A DNA stretch of 64,000 nucleotides from Oligoflexus tunisiensis. GTDB taxonomy: Bacteria; Bdellovibrionota_B; Oligoflexia; Oligoflexales; Oligoflexaceae. Below the pieces are notes generated by a model that was not told the origin of the DNA, did no database searches, and worked only from the letters and a program-made list of their open reading frames with translations. The stretch is taken from contig NZ_BDFO01000001.1 of assembly GCF_001748245.1 (NCBI RefSeq), positions 7,058,346-7,122,345 of the forward strand, read 5' to 3'. The translations under genes were made by a program, and so were the position numbers. Positions 1-8,104 of this stretch are shown one piece after another. The stretch's first letter is position 1. Each line of letters begins with the position of its first letter.

Positions 1-90
1 CCCTCTCGCGCGACGGTCCAGTGACTTCTGAAGTATCGGCTCGAGGGTAATTTTCTTGAGACCTTTACGCCCAACCCAGGCGAAAAAGCC
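1..90. other. window edge, no assigned gene
   Basis: No complete gene is seen. The minus strand reads open without a start codon, so a fragment of a neighbouring gene or a promoter region are both possible. A hairpin with arms GCGAAAAA and TTTTTCGC (80-87 and 95-102) encloses the stop codon of the adjacent minus-strand gene and may end its transcript. Confidence 0.3.
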
Positions 91-1173
91 TTACTTTTTC
101 GCGAGTTCGCTGTCGATGACCTTCTTGAATTCCTCGTAAGGCAAGGCACCCGAGAGGCGACGGCCATTGACAAAGTACGCCGGGGTTCCGGTCACACCGA
201 CTTTTTCACCCGAACGGGTGTTGTTGTCGATAATTTCCAATTGTTTCGCTGGGTTTTTGGTACATTCCTCAAACTTTTTCATGTCGAGACCAACGGTCGT
301 CGCATATTTTTTGAAGTCGGAGTCGCCCAGGTTCTTCTGGTTTTTGAAGAGTTCTTCATACATTTCCCAGAACTTGCCCTGATCCTTGGCACAGCGGGCG
401 GCGATGGCAGCGGGCTTGGCGCGATTGTGGAAACCGAGTGGGAAGTCGCGAACCACCCAACGGATTTTGCCTTGATAGTCCTTCATGATGCGCTTCACAG
501 TAGGCTGAACGCGCTCACAGAAAGGACACTGGTACTCGGAATACTCAATCACGGTCACAGGACAGGCGTTACCCGCACAGCCCATGGGTTTGATGTCTTT
601 GGGATTGGGACCGTATTTCACCGGGTCGGCGTCGGTCACGGTCAATTTGAAGACGGGTTCCTTGGGTTCAGGATACTGAATTTCCAGCTGCTTCTTGGCC
701 ACGCCTTCGGCGAGGATGTTCTGGAACACATCCTGAGCTTTCTTGCTCTTCAGATAATCGGTGATCATCTTGCGCTTTTCGGCATCGCTCTTGTCTTTCA
801 GCGCCGGATAGTCCTTGAATTGATCCATGGCTTCCTTGATGTCGCCATCCGATACCTTGGTGCGCGCATCAAGATAATCGTTACGCGCTTTCTCAACGCT
901 GACCTTGCCTTTGTCCGCAAGACCTTGCCAGAACTCATCGAGATATTTTTCGCGGGCCAGATCCGAAATCAATTCATAACGCTTTTGTTCGATCTCATAG
1001 AACTTGCCCTGATGGTCTCTGGCCAAGTCTTCAACTGAGTAAGCCTTACCATTAATCTTAAACGCGGGCTCGGCCATCAATTGGCTGCTCATCAATCCAA
1101 GTGGAATTAAACAGGCCGCTGCGAGCCAACGCTTCATTTTCGCAAGCGTCTGTGGTTGGGTGGTCGTCGCCAT
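91..1173 (-). CDS. DsbA-like thioredoxin-fold secreted oxidoreductase
   Basis: Predicted periplasmic thiol-disulfide oxidoreductase. An N-terminal hydrophobic segment (about residues 17-33, ending near LMA-EP) is a likely signal peptide. A helical segment resembling SurA/parvulin N-terminal regions follows to about residue 165. A DsbA-type thioredoxin domain has the active site C-P-F-C at about residues 216-219, after a YSEYQ strand, and a cis-proline loop (GVTGTPAYFVNG). An extra Cys pair (MGCAGNAC) sits just before the domain and could form a structural or regulatory disulfide. The start is uncertain: TTG at 1185 lies close behind GAGGAG, while ATG at 1173 is 13 bases from it. The family (DSBA/Com1-like) is clear; the substrate is unknown. 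Confidence 0.85.
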   Translation of the reverse strand: MATTTQPQTLAKMKRWLAAACLIPLGLMSSQLMAEPAFKINGKAYSVEDLARDHQGKFYEIEQKRYELISDLAREKYLDEFWQGLADKGKVSVEKARNDYLDARTKVSDGDIKEAMDQFKDYPALKDKSDAEKRKMITDYLKSKKAQDVFQNILAEGVAKKQLEIQYPEPKEPVFKLTVTDADPVKYGPNPKDIKPMGCAGNACPVTVIEYSEYQCPFCERVQPTVKRIMKDYQGKIRWVVRDFPLGFHNRAKPAAIAARCAKDQGKFWEMYEELFKNQKNLGDSDFKKYATTVGLDMKKFEECTKNPAKQLEIIDNNTRSGEKVGVTGTPAYFVNGRRLSGALPYEEFKKVIDSELAKK

Positions 1174-1359
1174 AGAGATTTTCAAGCTCCTCAGGTAGAG
1201 TGTTAAGGCTTCCCTGCTTTCTTAGCGGGTGGACTTATGATAGATTCGGAACCATGATAAATCGATAAAAATTGTCGACGCTCTCGCAACGAGAGCAGGG
1301 CGGCAAGCCTGCCATGCAGCCGCAATGACAATGAATCCGCTGAAACCTGGGGAGGAGCC

Positions 1360-1911
1360 ATGGCAGATAAACAGGACAACCTGCTCGTATGGGTGGACAT
1401 GGAGATGTCCGGCCTGAATCCGGCGACAGACGTTGTCCTTGAAGTGGCCGTATTACTGACCAACAAGGATCTTGAAGTTGTCGTGGAAGGACCGCAGCTC
1501 ATCGTCCATCAGCCCGCGGAACTTTTTGAAAAGATGGACGCCTGGAACCAGGAACATCATACCAAGTCCGGCCTTTGGCAGGCTGTGCTGGCTTCCACGG
1601 TCACCCTGCAGGAAGCCGAAGAAGCCGTGCTGAATTTCCTGAAACTGCATGTTGGACCACGTCAATCCCCGATCTGTGGCAACTCCATCGCCCAGGACCG
1701 GATGTTTCTCATGAACCATATGCCGCGTGTGAATGAGTATTTGCATTACCGCATGATCGACGTTAGCACGATCAAGGAACTGGTCAAACGCTGGTATCCA
1801 GGCGGACCTGCGGCCCCATCCAAGGCCAATCAACATAGGGCTTTGGATGATATTCGGGAGAGCATCAACGAGCTCCGCTTTTACCGCGAACAGTTCTTTG
1901 TGAAACCCTGA
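1360..1911 (+). CDS. orn: oligoribonuclease
   Basis: 3'-5' exoribonuclease that degrades 2-5 nt RNAs (including pGpG) to mononucleotides in the cytoplasm. The 183-residue length fits the family. All DEDDh catalytic residues are visible: D13 and E15 in WVDMEMSGL, D113 in SIAQDRMF, H159 and D164 in HRALDDI. The start is fixed by a strong site (GGGGAGGAGCC-ATG). It stands alone on the plus strand between the oppositely oriented DsbA-like gene and the structured intergenic element downstream. Confidence 0.97.
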   Translation: MADKQDNLLVWVDMEMSGLNPATDVVLEVAVLLTNKDLEVVVEGPQLIVHQPAELFEKMDAWNQEHHTKSGLWQAVLASTVTLQEAEEAVLNFLKLHVGPRQSPICGNSIAQDRMFLMNHMPRVNEYLHYRMIDVSTIKELVKRWYPGGPAAPSKANQHRALDDIRESINELRFYREQFFVKP

Positions 1912-1990
1912 GGACGCCTTTTCCAAAAAAAAGCGACCCATGCCATCTGGTCAGCTTCCAACCCCGAGATTAATGGTGTTAGAATCAGAC

Positions 1991-2153
1991 TAGGACCCTC
2001 TGGCCATGCGGATGAACCGCGGTTTGAAATGGTCCTATAGGCTAAATGCCTAGGAAAGGAGGTGGTGCTGTGGTGTTGTTCGACTGCACTAGTAGCACGG
2101 AGGTGAGTGTCTCTTAGTAGACCTCTCCTCCACTACTAACCGGCTTCCTTTCC
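1991..2153 (+). ncRNA. candidate structured RNA with extended Shine-Dalgarno
   Basis: Three adjacent stem units are visible: TAGGACC/GGTCCTA (1991-1997 with 2031-2037), TAGGC/GCCTA (2038-2042 with 2048-2052), and a large outer stem GGAAAGGA/TCCTTTCC (2053-2060 with 2146-2153). The last encloses a small hairpin (2085-2097) and an interrupted 11-bp hairpin GGAGG-GAG-GTC/GAC-CTC-CCTCC (2099-2131). The outer stem's 5' arm is part of GAAAGGAGGTG, the full complement of the usual 16S rRNA 3' end. The orientation is inferred from that site. Function is unknown; no family is assigned from memory. Confidence 0.5.
2071..2118 (+). CDS. possible 15-codon leader peptide in structured RNA
   Basis: Downstream of AAAGGAGGTG (2055-2064) a GTG at 2071 opens a 15-codon frame reading MVLFDCTSSTEVSVS and ending in TAG at 2116-2118, next to a second in-frame TAG. 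The spacing of about 6 bases from the Shine-Dalgarno sequence is ideal. The frame runs through both internal hairpins, so translation would remodel the fold. It could be a real leader peptide, or the purine-rich tract may serve as an RNA structural or ribosome-binding element without a peptide. There is no independent evidence of expression. Confidence 0.3.
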
Positions 2154-2186
2154 GCGTTTGATTTGGGAGCCGGTCCCAAACTCCTC

Positions 2187-2858
2187 TTAACGCCGATTCC
2201 GTTCCTGCCCGCGCACATACTCCATGAAAGCACCCTTGTCTTCCATGATCGTTTGATAACGACTGTGATTCATTCCACGATGGCCTTTGTTGCCACGGTG
2301 GCCTTGGCCGTTGCGGTTTTGCTGGGAATTATTATTATTGTGGGGACCGTTGCCGCGACCATTGCCCATCGGCGGCTGGCCACCTTTCATTTGATTCTTG
2401 CGTTCGACGATTTCCCAAGCGCGCAGCACAACGCTTTCCGACAAGAGCTCGGTGACGAATTCATCCAGACCGATGCCTTCATCGGCAGCCTGCTCACGCA
2501 GTTTTCGCACGAGAGACTTGGAAAGTTTCACGCGCAGCTGCTCGCTGTTGTCGCCTGAAGCAGCGACCACGACAGGGCCTGGGACTTTGGGATTTTCCCG
2601 GATGATGGCTGGCTCAGGAGCATTGAATTTTTGCTCCAGTGGCGGCAGTTCATCTGTTTCTTCTTCTGTTGCCGAGGTCTCGAGTTCTTCGGGGACAGAT
2701 TCCGAGGCGGATTTGGCGAGAATTTTTCCGGTCTTGTTGCGTTTGATCACCGGAGCAGTCTCCTCTTCCAGCTTCACTGCGGTTTCACTCTTGCGAGCTT
2801 TGGGACTGGCTTTCTTGCTTGGGGCCTTGGCCTTTTTTGCTTTCACCTTTTCCGCCAT
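2187..2858 (-). CDS. ribbon-helix-helix-like protein with disordered tails
   Basis: A protein of 223 residues in three parts. Residues 1-60 are Lys/Ala-rich and basic. Residues about 108-150 (LRVKLSKSLVRKLREQAADE, then GIGLDEFVTELL) match the strand-helix-helix pattern of Arc/MetJ/HicB-type ribbon-helix-helix DNA-binding folds. The C-terminal 65 residues are Gly/Asn/Arg/His-rich (GNGRGNGPHNNNNSQQNRN) and probably disordered, resembling RNA-binding tails. Its role is not known; nucleic-acid binding is inferred from composition and the RHH-like segment. It ends facing the structured element at 1991-2153. Confidence 0.7.
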   Translation of the reverse strand: MAEKVKAKKAKAPSKKASPKARKSETAVKLEEETAPVIKRNKTGKILAKSASESVPEELETSATEEETDELPPLEQKFNAPEPAIIRENPKVPGPVVVAASGDNSEQLRVKLSKSLVRKLREQAADEGIGLDEFVTELLSESVVLRAWEIVERKNQMKGGQPPMGNGRGNGPHNNNNSQQNRNGQGHRGNKGHRGMNHSRYQTIMEDKGAFMEYVRGQERNRR

Positions 2859-3418
2859 TCGATTCTATCTCCAAACGTTATAAACGAGGACCCGCCTTGT
2901 CGGGCAGGTTTTTAGAAAAAATATTGGGGTCATGCAGTACGAAAATCAGGATCCATGCCACGCCGGGCCATGAGTCCGAAATCCTGGACGAAACCCTGGG
3001 ATTGTCGGTCAGCGACTGGGAACCAAACTTCTGGCTGGCGGAACACTGTCGGCCAGCGACGGGGTACCGGGCATCTGTCTGGCGGAACGCTATCTCATTA
3101 CTTTTGAAGGGGCTTGCACGGGTTCAGGGAACCCTTCCGGAGAAATGGCAATCCTTGTGTACACTATCCTCTGCCTTAGCAGGCCGCCTCTCGTCAAGGG
3201 TAATCATCGAACATTTGGGGAGAAAACTTGAGCGATTATATTCACCTTGGCCATTCATGCCCAATTTCGTCAAGATTTACCGTAAATTATACGACCCTCT
3301 GCTGCCCTTCACAAGGTTTTTTTCCGGGAGCCCGCATCAGCCACAAAGACAAATTCTCCCTTAATTTTGCCAATTTGTGTACTATTAGGTTCAACCACGC
3401 AACTGCGAAGAGGTAAAT
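2859..3418. other. 560-bp intergenic region with imperfect 44-bp tandem repeat
   Basis: No convincing gene. It separates the divergent RHH-like gene (minus) and the substrate-binding protein gene (plus), so both promoters probably lie here. It contains a tandem duplication (3003-3046 and 3047-3090). Near its right end is AATTTGTGTAC (3372-3382), a sequence that recurs in the lipoprotein cluster at 39.7-44.5 kb. Confidence 0.5.
3003..3090. repeat. two imperfect tandem 44-bp units
   Basis: Units 3003-3046 and 3047-3090 both start TGTCGGYCAGCGAC and end CTGGCGGAACRC. By eye about four fifths of positions match, with differences concentrated in the middle. The two conserved ends could be paired protein-binding sites upstream of the substrate-binding protein gene. 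Confidence 0.6.
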
Positions 3419-4954
3419 ATGCGGAGGAGCCCAAACTGTGGTTCAACCCTTAAAATATGGGTCACCGCACTCGGCTTGATCACGCCAGGGATGGCTCGAC
3501 CCGAACCGGCCTCCCGCACCCGCCTGCAGCTTGCCCTCGATGATACCATTCGCAGCTTCGATCCCCGTCAAAGTGTGGACGCGCGTGCGCAATCCGTGGA
3601 AAGCCTGATTCATTGCAGCCTTATGACCTTTGATGCGGAAGGGCGCCCTGTGCCTGGTATCGCCGCTGCGGCTCCCCAGTGGAAATCACCCACAATTCTG
3701 GATGTGACCGTCCGGGACGGCGTGAAATTTAGTGATGGCAGCGCTGTCACGGCCCACGATGTGGCCGCCACCTGGCAGGCTCTGCTGCACCATCAACCCA
3801 TGGCCCGGAGCGCTTCCTACCCCGAGCTAAGCGCGGTCGAGGCCAAGGGAAAAACAGTTACATTCCATCTTAAGGAACCGAATGCCGGTTTTTCGGACCA
3901 GCTGATCCTTGGCATTCTTCCGGCTCAATTTGCCAAGGAATTACGTATCGATCCGATCAAGACACCGAATTGTGGGCCCTATTCCGTCAAAAACATCCAA
4001 TGGGAGAATATTCTCCTGGAAGAAAACCCGCATTATTCCGGCCCGCCGCCCCGTCTCAAAGAGATTGAAATCAAAATCGTGAAGAGTGCAAAGACCCGCT
4101 TTGCCCAGCTGCAGTCAGGCGAACTCGATCTCGTGCAGAACGGAATCAGCCGGGAGGCTCTGAAGACCATAGCCCGGAAAAACCTGCAGCTCGACGTGCT
4201 CAGGAGTCCCGGCTTGAAGACGACCTATCTCGGCTTTCATATGCGCGATCCTCTGGCTGGCCACCCCGCAGTGCGGGAGGCGATCGCCCACGCCATCAAC
4301 CGGCAGGAAATCATCGATCTTGTCCTCGGTGGACTGGCCACCCCGGCAACCACCCTTCTGCCACCCGTCTCGCCCTTTCATCACAAGGGTTTGAAGGCAC
4401 GCACGCTGGATCTGGCCAAGGCCGAAAAGATTCTGGACAAGGCCGGCTTTCCACGAAAAGGCGCCAGTCGCTTTGAGCTGAGCTACCGCACCACCACCGA
4501 TATCTCTCACATCAGCATCGCCAAGGCCATGGCTTCCCAGCTCAAACGCATTGGCATCAAGCTGGTCGTGCAGCCCTTGGAATGGAAGAGCTTCGAGCAG
4601 GACATCCGAAGCGGCCGCGTGCAGCTCTGGGGCCTGACCTGGACGGATCTCAGCGATCCCGATGTTTACCGCAAGGCTTTGGCCACAAGCAGCTTTCCCC
4701 CTCTGGGTGACAATCGCGGCCGATACAGCAATCCTAAACTGGATACCCTGCTGGAGCAGGGAAAACGGGCTGCAAGCCCGGAGCAAAGACTTCGGATCTA
4801 TCAGAACGTGCAGGAGCTTGTGGACCAGGATCTGCCCTTACTCGCTCTCTGGCATGAGGATAATTTCGCGGTCGTGAATCGGTCTCTGCAAGGTTTTACG
4901 CCGTCTGCGGATGGCCGCTACACCTCGCTCAACCAGGCTTTCTTTGCCCGCTAA
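3419..4954 (+). CDS. ABC transporter substrate-binding protein, peptide/nickel (DppA/OppA) type
   Basis: Periplasmic solute-binding protein of the SBP_bac_5 family, 511 residues as usual. A signal peptide (ITPGMA-RP, cleavage about residue 27) is followed by family hallmarks: LIHCSLMTFD, the WKSPTILDVTVRDGVKFSDG segment, the central AVREAIAHAINRQEIIDLVLGG block and the C-terminal YQNVQELVDQDLPLLALWH. Family members deliver oligopeptides, dipeptides, nickel or opines to a cognate permease; the ligand cannot be read from sequence. No permease or ATPase gene is adjacent, so it is an orphan binding protein. A GC-rich hairpin follows the stop at about 4958-4981 without a T-run. Confidence 0.9.
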   Translation: MRRSPNCGSTLKIWVTALGLITPGMARPEPASRTRLQLALDDTIRSFDPRQSVDARAQSVESLIHCSLMTFDAEGRPVPGIAAAAPQWKSPTILDVTVRDGVKFSDGSAVTAHDVAATWQALLHHQPMARSASYPELSAVEAKGKTVTFHLKEPNAGFSDQLILGILPAQFAKELRIDPIKTPNCGPYSVKNIQWENILLEENPHYSGPPPRLKEIEIKIVKSAKTRFAQLQSGELDLVQNGISREALKTIARKNLQLDVLRSPGLKTTYLGFHMRDPLAGHPAVREAIAHAINRQEIIDLVLGGLATPATTLLPPVSPFHHKGLKARTLDLAKAEKILDKAGFPRKGASRFELSYRTTTDISHISIAKAMASQLKRIGIKLVVQPLEWKSFEQDIRSGRVQLWGLTWTDLSDPDVYRKALATSSFPPLGDNRGRYSNPKLDTLLEQGKRAASPEQRLRIYQNVQELVDQDLPLLALWHEDNFAVVNRSLQGFTPSADGRYTSLNQAFFAR

Positions 4955-5029
4955 AGGGTCCGCCTCAGTGGGGGCGGATGCGCTTGAGGTCCAAGCAGCT
5001 AAACTGGTATCATTAAGCAACAACCAGGC

Positions 5030-5419
5030 ATGGACAAAAAAACGATGAGCAAAAAAATCCTTGTGGTCGATGACTCCGTCACGGCTCGCCGGCTGGTTGT
5101 CAGCCATCTGGCGGGATTGAATCTGCAGGTGATTGAAGCCGGCGACGGCAAGGACGGATTGAGCAAGCTCAACGACCATCCCGACATCGGTCTGATCTTC
5201 ACGGACATCAACATGCCCTGGATGAGCGGCCTGGAAATGATCGCCGAGATCAAAAAGATTAAAAACTGGCAGCACATTCCCATCTGCATGCTCACCACGG
5301 AAACCGGCTCGGATGCTCTGACCCAGGCCAAGGATTTGGGTGTGAATGCGTTTCTGGTCAAGCCGGTGCAAAAGGAGCAGCTGCTCGCGATTGTGAATGG
5401 TTACCTGCCTAGCGCGTGA
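5030..5419 (+). CDS. CheY-like single-domain response regulator
   Basis: Stand-alone receiver domain of 129 residues. Visible receiver residues are the acidic pair D14-D15 (LVVDDS), phosphoacceptor D59 (IFTDINMP), switch residue T89 (CMLTTETG) and invariant K111 (FLVKPV). A second start at 5045 (MSKKILVVDD) would give 124 residues and matches CheY proteins better; neither site has a strong Shine-Dalgarno sequence. No output domain is present, so it probably works by protein-protein contact or in a phosphorelay. No kinase is adjacent. The closely packed next gene is on the other strand. Confidence 0.93.
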   Translation: MDKKTMSKKILVVDDSVTARRLVVSHLAGLNLQVIEAGDGKDGLSKLNDHPDIGLIFTDINMPWMSGLEMIAEIKKIKNWQHIPICMLTTETGSDALTQAKDLGVNAFLVKPVQKEQLLAIVNGYLPSA

Positions 5420-5420
5420 A

Positions 5421-7139
5421 TTAAAGCGCTGCGTTTTCGCCCATCTGCCAGCTGCGAGGATTTTCCATCATATATTTGACCAGACTGTATTTCAGATGGT
5501 CATCAAAAGCCTGCGGCTGCATCCGCTCCTTCATCTCCAGAATAATCTGCTTTTTTTCCAATTCGAGATTATCCAGATAAAGCTGCTTCAGCACCTGATA
5601 GCGCTTGGGATCCTTGTCCCGCATTTTCTGCAGTTCCTCGTTGGCCTGACGCCGCAAATCGCTGTCGGGAATGGCTTTGCGAGTGGCAGCCACGGCCGCC
5701 ACGGCGGGTGGTGCGAGCGGACGGGGGGCCGCGGCACGCCTTGAACTTTCATCGACCTCCGCGGCATCACGCGTGAGATGACTCTTCACACTGTGCGAGG
5801 CGAGGAATTCCAAAACCTCGCGCTGACGCCAGGACACCGGCGCGGCAAGGCTGGCCCGGGGCAGGGTTTCCATATCGCGCGCATAGGTCGAGTGATCATT
5901 GATGATGCGGGCAAAGGCCTGCAAACGATCATTCAGGCTTTTTTTGGGCGCATTGAGTTCATGGACGGCCGCGCTTTCCGCGAGCCAGCCCGGAAGCTTG
6001 AGAATGTCACCTGCTTTCTGCCGCAAAGACCACTCGTAGAAGAGCACGGTGTAACTTAACAGAAGATTGCCTTCGAGCGTCATATAGCCGATCGGCTGGG
6101 CCCGTTCGGCGTCATCAAGTTCGCGCCAGAGCTGAAGGCAGCCTTCGATGGACAGGCCGCTCGAAGGAGCCAGGATCGGCGTAATTTTCTTGATCACCGG
6201 CTCCATGGTGTGCTCGCGGAAATAGCGGGCGCAGCGCTGTTCATAGGCTTTCATTTCGCCTTCGCGCAGGTCGGTGTCATTCATCTGCCAGACCACCAGC
6301 AGAGGATCACTCTCGGTTTCCACCGCGAGGTAATCGAGTTCCTGCGGATTTTTCAGGACACCGTGATCCATCAGTTTGCGTCCGACCTTGGTGAGCAGAC
6401 GCATTTTCTGGCGGAAAGGGCTCCAGTTTTCCGGTGTTTCCCGCGGCACGGGCAGGCTCAGGCCGTTGAACATATTTTCAAAGGAACGGCCAAAAACCGC
6501 ATCCCAGCGGAAGCTGCTCTTTTCCCAAAGCGTGGCCTTTTGCAGCTGCAGAAACACAAACTGCTCGAGCTGCACAAGATCCAGCCATACGGATGGGCGC
6601 AAGGGCAGAGGCTGACTGCGGCCGAGGAGCCGATGCACGCGAGGTTTGCCATCGAGCAGACGCGCGAGCTCCGCATAAGGCTCGCCATAACCCAGAAGCA
6701 GCTCGGCGGCCATCGGGGCCGGACGGAACACTGTTTTCCAGGAGCCCTGCGCATCACGGCGCCTTTCCTCACGATCGAAGAGAGGCACCGGCTCAAAGGG
6801 TTCCTGCGTCGCGGCTGGATAAACCTGCAGGCTGCGCAGAATCTGGAGAACCCGCAGAAAGAGAAAGGCCCGTGTGCGGCCATGCCCCGCGAGATTTTTT
6901 TGCAGATTATCCGGACTGAGGTGCAGCCACTTTTGGCCCTGCAGGATCTGCTGCTGGGCCTGCTGCATCAGAACCAGCAGGGCGCTCAGTTCGGCATCGG
7001 TCAAGGCTGGACTCAGGCCGGCTGCCATGCTCATGCTATACGGATCAGCTTCCAATCGGCGCAGCTGCAAGGCCAGCTCAAAGGCTTGGATCCACCATAG
7101 AGGCGCCATGAAAGTGGACATGATGCTATGTTCGGCCAT
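5421..7139 (-). CDS. hypothetical protein, 572 residues, helical
   Basis: I do not recognise this protein. It has no signal peptide beyond a short hydrophobic N-terminus (FMAPLWWIQAFELALQL), no membrane segments and no known motif. It looks mainly alpha-helical. A Pro/Ala linker at about residues 475-495 (RAAAPRPLAPPAVAAVAATR) separates a roughly 470-residue N-terminal part from a charged C-terminal helical segment of about 80 residues (MRDKDPKRYQVLKQLYLDNL, then a K/E-rich coil). It converges on the CheY-like gene, whose stop is 1 base away. It is probably a cytoplasmic, lineage-specific protein. The start is uncertain because no strong ribosome site is seen. Confidence 0.75.
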   Translation of the reverse strand: MAEHSIMSTFMAPLWWIQAFELALQLRRLEADPYSMSMAAGLSPALTDAELSALLVLMQQAQQQILQGQKWLHLSPDNLQKNLAGHGRTRAFLFLRVLQILRSLQVYPAATQEPFEPVPLFDREERRRDAQGSWKTVFRPAPMAAELLLGYGEPYAELARLLDGKPRVHRLLGRSQPLPLRPSVWLDLVQLEQFVFLQLQKATLWEKSSFRWDAVFGRSFENMFNGLSLPVPRETPENWSPFRQKMRLLTKVGRKLMDHGVLKNPQELDYLAVETESDPLLVVWQMNDTDLREGEMKAYEQRCARYFREHTMEPVIKKITPILAPSSGLSIEGCLQLWRELDDAERAQPIGYMTLEGNLLLSYTVLFYEWSLRQKAGDILKLPGWLAESAAVHELNAPKKSLNDRLQAFARIINDHSTYARDMETLPRASLAAPVSWRQREVLEFLASHSVKSHLTRDAAEVDESSRRAAAPRPLAPPAVAAVAATRKAIPDSDLRRQANEELQKMRDKDPKRYQVLKQLYLDNLELEKKQIILEMKERMQPQAFDDHLKYSLVKYMMENPRSWQMGENAAL

Positions 7140-7276
7140 GCAATGAAATCCAGCCTAATAATCCTACCAACGCCGGTTGGGGACGCGAGTGGAAAACATT
7201 CTGCAGAGCCCCAGCCTGAAACGCAAGCCCTTATCCCGGGCCGTTCCGGGCGCGGGCTCCAGGTGTTATGCAGAAT

Positions 7277-7861
7277 TCATGGCTGAGTAGAAAAGACCTG
7301 ATCACTCTGAGCGAGCCTGATCAAACCCTGACGCAGACTGTTGCGGCAGTACTTCTGCAGATCAGTCAAAAGACCCTGCAAGGTGCTGCGTTTGAGTTGA
7401 ATGAGGACGTGAATGGTGTAGGTATCCTGAAGAGCCGCTACGGCATTTGGGTCAGAGATCTTTTCATAGTAGATGTCCCGAATCAGATCGCGACTGATGC
7501 GGTTGGCCAAAAGCTTTTCGAGCTGCTGGGTCACCATGGCCCGATCGACGACATCAAGGTCCTGAAATAATTTATCACTTTTCCAAAAGAGCACGATTTC
7601 GTTTTGGATCTGCAGCCTTGTATCGTTCAAGGCGGACGCCTCGGCCTGCTTGAGACCAAGCGGCAGGTCGACCACTTTGGTCTTTACGCTATGATATTCG
7701 ATAATGTCGCCGGATTTTACGACGTTGGCGTGTTCGCTGGAAGCCCAGGCCGGGCGTTCGCGGCGACTCTGTTCAATGACACGGGGTTCGTTGAGGGAAG
7801 CCGCATGGCGGCAGCCACTGGCCACGAAAAGCAGACAACCCATCCAGCGAAAAAACCTCAA
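7277..7861 (-). CDS. putative lipoprotein
   Basis: Predicted 194-residue lipoprotein with lipobox VASGC (Cys17) after a short hydrophobic stretch. The mature part has an amphipathic, LPP20/LpoB-like look (ALNDTRLQIQNEIVLFWKSD, then DTYTIHVLIQLKR), but no family is certain. The start is TTG, overlapping the upstream gene's stop as TTGA, which implies translational coupling. An ATG at 7843 is a possible alternative. It is the last gene of a three-gene minus-strand group (protease, 69-residue protein, lipoprotein). Confidence 0.75.
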   Translation of the reverse strand: MRFFRWMGCLLFVASGCRHAASLNEPRVIEQSRRERPAWASSEHANVVKSGDIIEYHSVKTKVVDLPLGLKQAEASALNDTRLQIQNEIVLFWKSDKLFQDLDVVDRAMVTQQLEKLLANRISRDLIRDIYYEKISDPNAVAALQDTYTIHVLIQLKRSTLQGLLTDLQKYCRNSLRQGLIRLAQSDQVFSTQP

Positions 7862-8067
7862 GTCCCTGATCCTCTACGTCGTTCTTCCTCGCGTTTGGCG
7901 CCTTTTTTCTCGGCCACGACATCAGCCAGATTGCGCCCACCGTTCCGGACTTCCCTGATCTTGGTCAGGACCCGTTCGAGCAGGAGAGGATCATTCTTGA
8001 TAATTTCGCGCATGATTTCAAGTTCGTCTGAAGATCCGCGTTCTTTAGGCTTGTTGAGCTTTGACAT
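7858..8067 (-). CDS. small charged protein, 69 residues
   Basis: Starts at MSKLNKPKERGSSDELEIMR with a strong Shine-Dalgarno sequence (AGGAGGACAATCC-ATG), which rules out the longer upstream start at 8142. It is highly charged and helical with a basic tail (KKGAKREEERRRGSGT) and no signal peptide. It lies between the matrixin-like lipoprotein gene and the lipoprotein gene it overlaps by 4 bases. Its function is unknown; a cytoplasmic or adaptor role is only a guess from context. Confidence 0.7.
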   Translation of the reverse strand: MSKLNKPKERGSSDELEIMREIIKNDPLLLERVLTKIREVRNGGRNLADVVAEKKGAKREEERRRGSGT

Positions 8068-8104
8068 GGATTGTCCTCCTAGTCTGCTTTTCGGCAGACA
8101 AGGC

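Noticed and set aside
241..1038. 265-codon plus-strand frame across the DsbA-like gene
   Set aside because: The minus-strand frame has a clear CPFC thioredoxin domain and signal peptide; this one has neither a motif nor a ribosome site.
2819..3364. 181-codon frame over the 2859-3418 intergenic region
   Set aside because: It begins inside the RHH-like gene, has no ribosome site and covers a tandem repeat; composition is not protein-like.
4958..4981. Hairpin after the substrate-binding protein gene as a terminator
   Set aside because: The GTCCGCC/GGCGGAT stem is present, but no T-run follows, so it is not called as a terminator.
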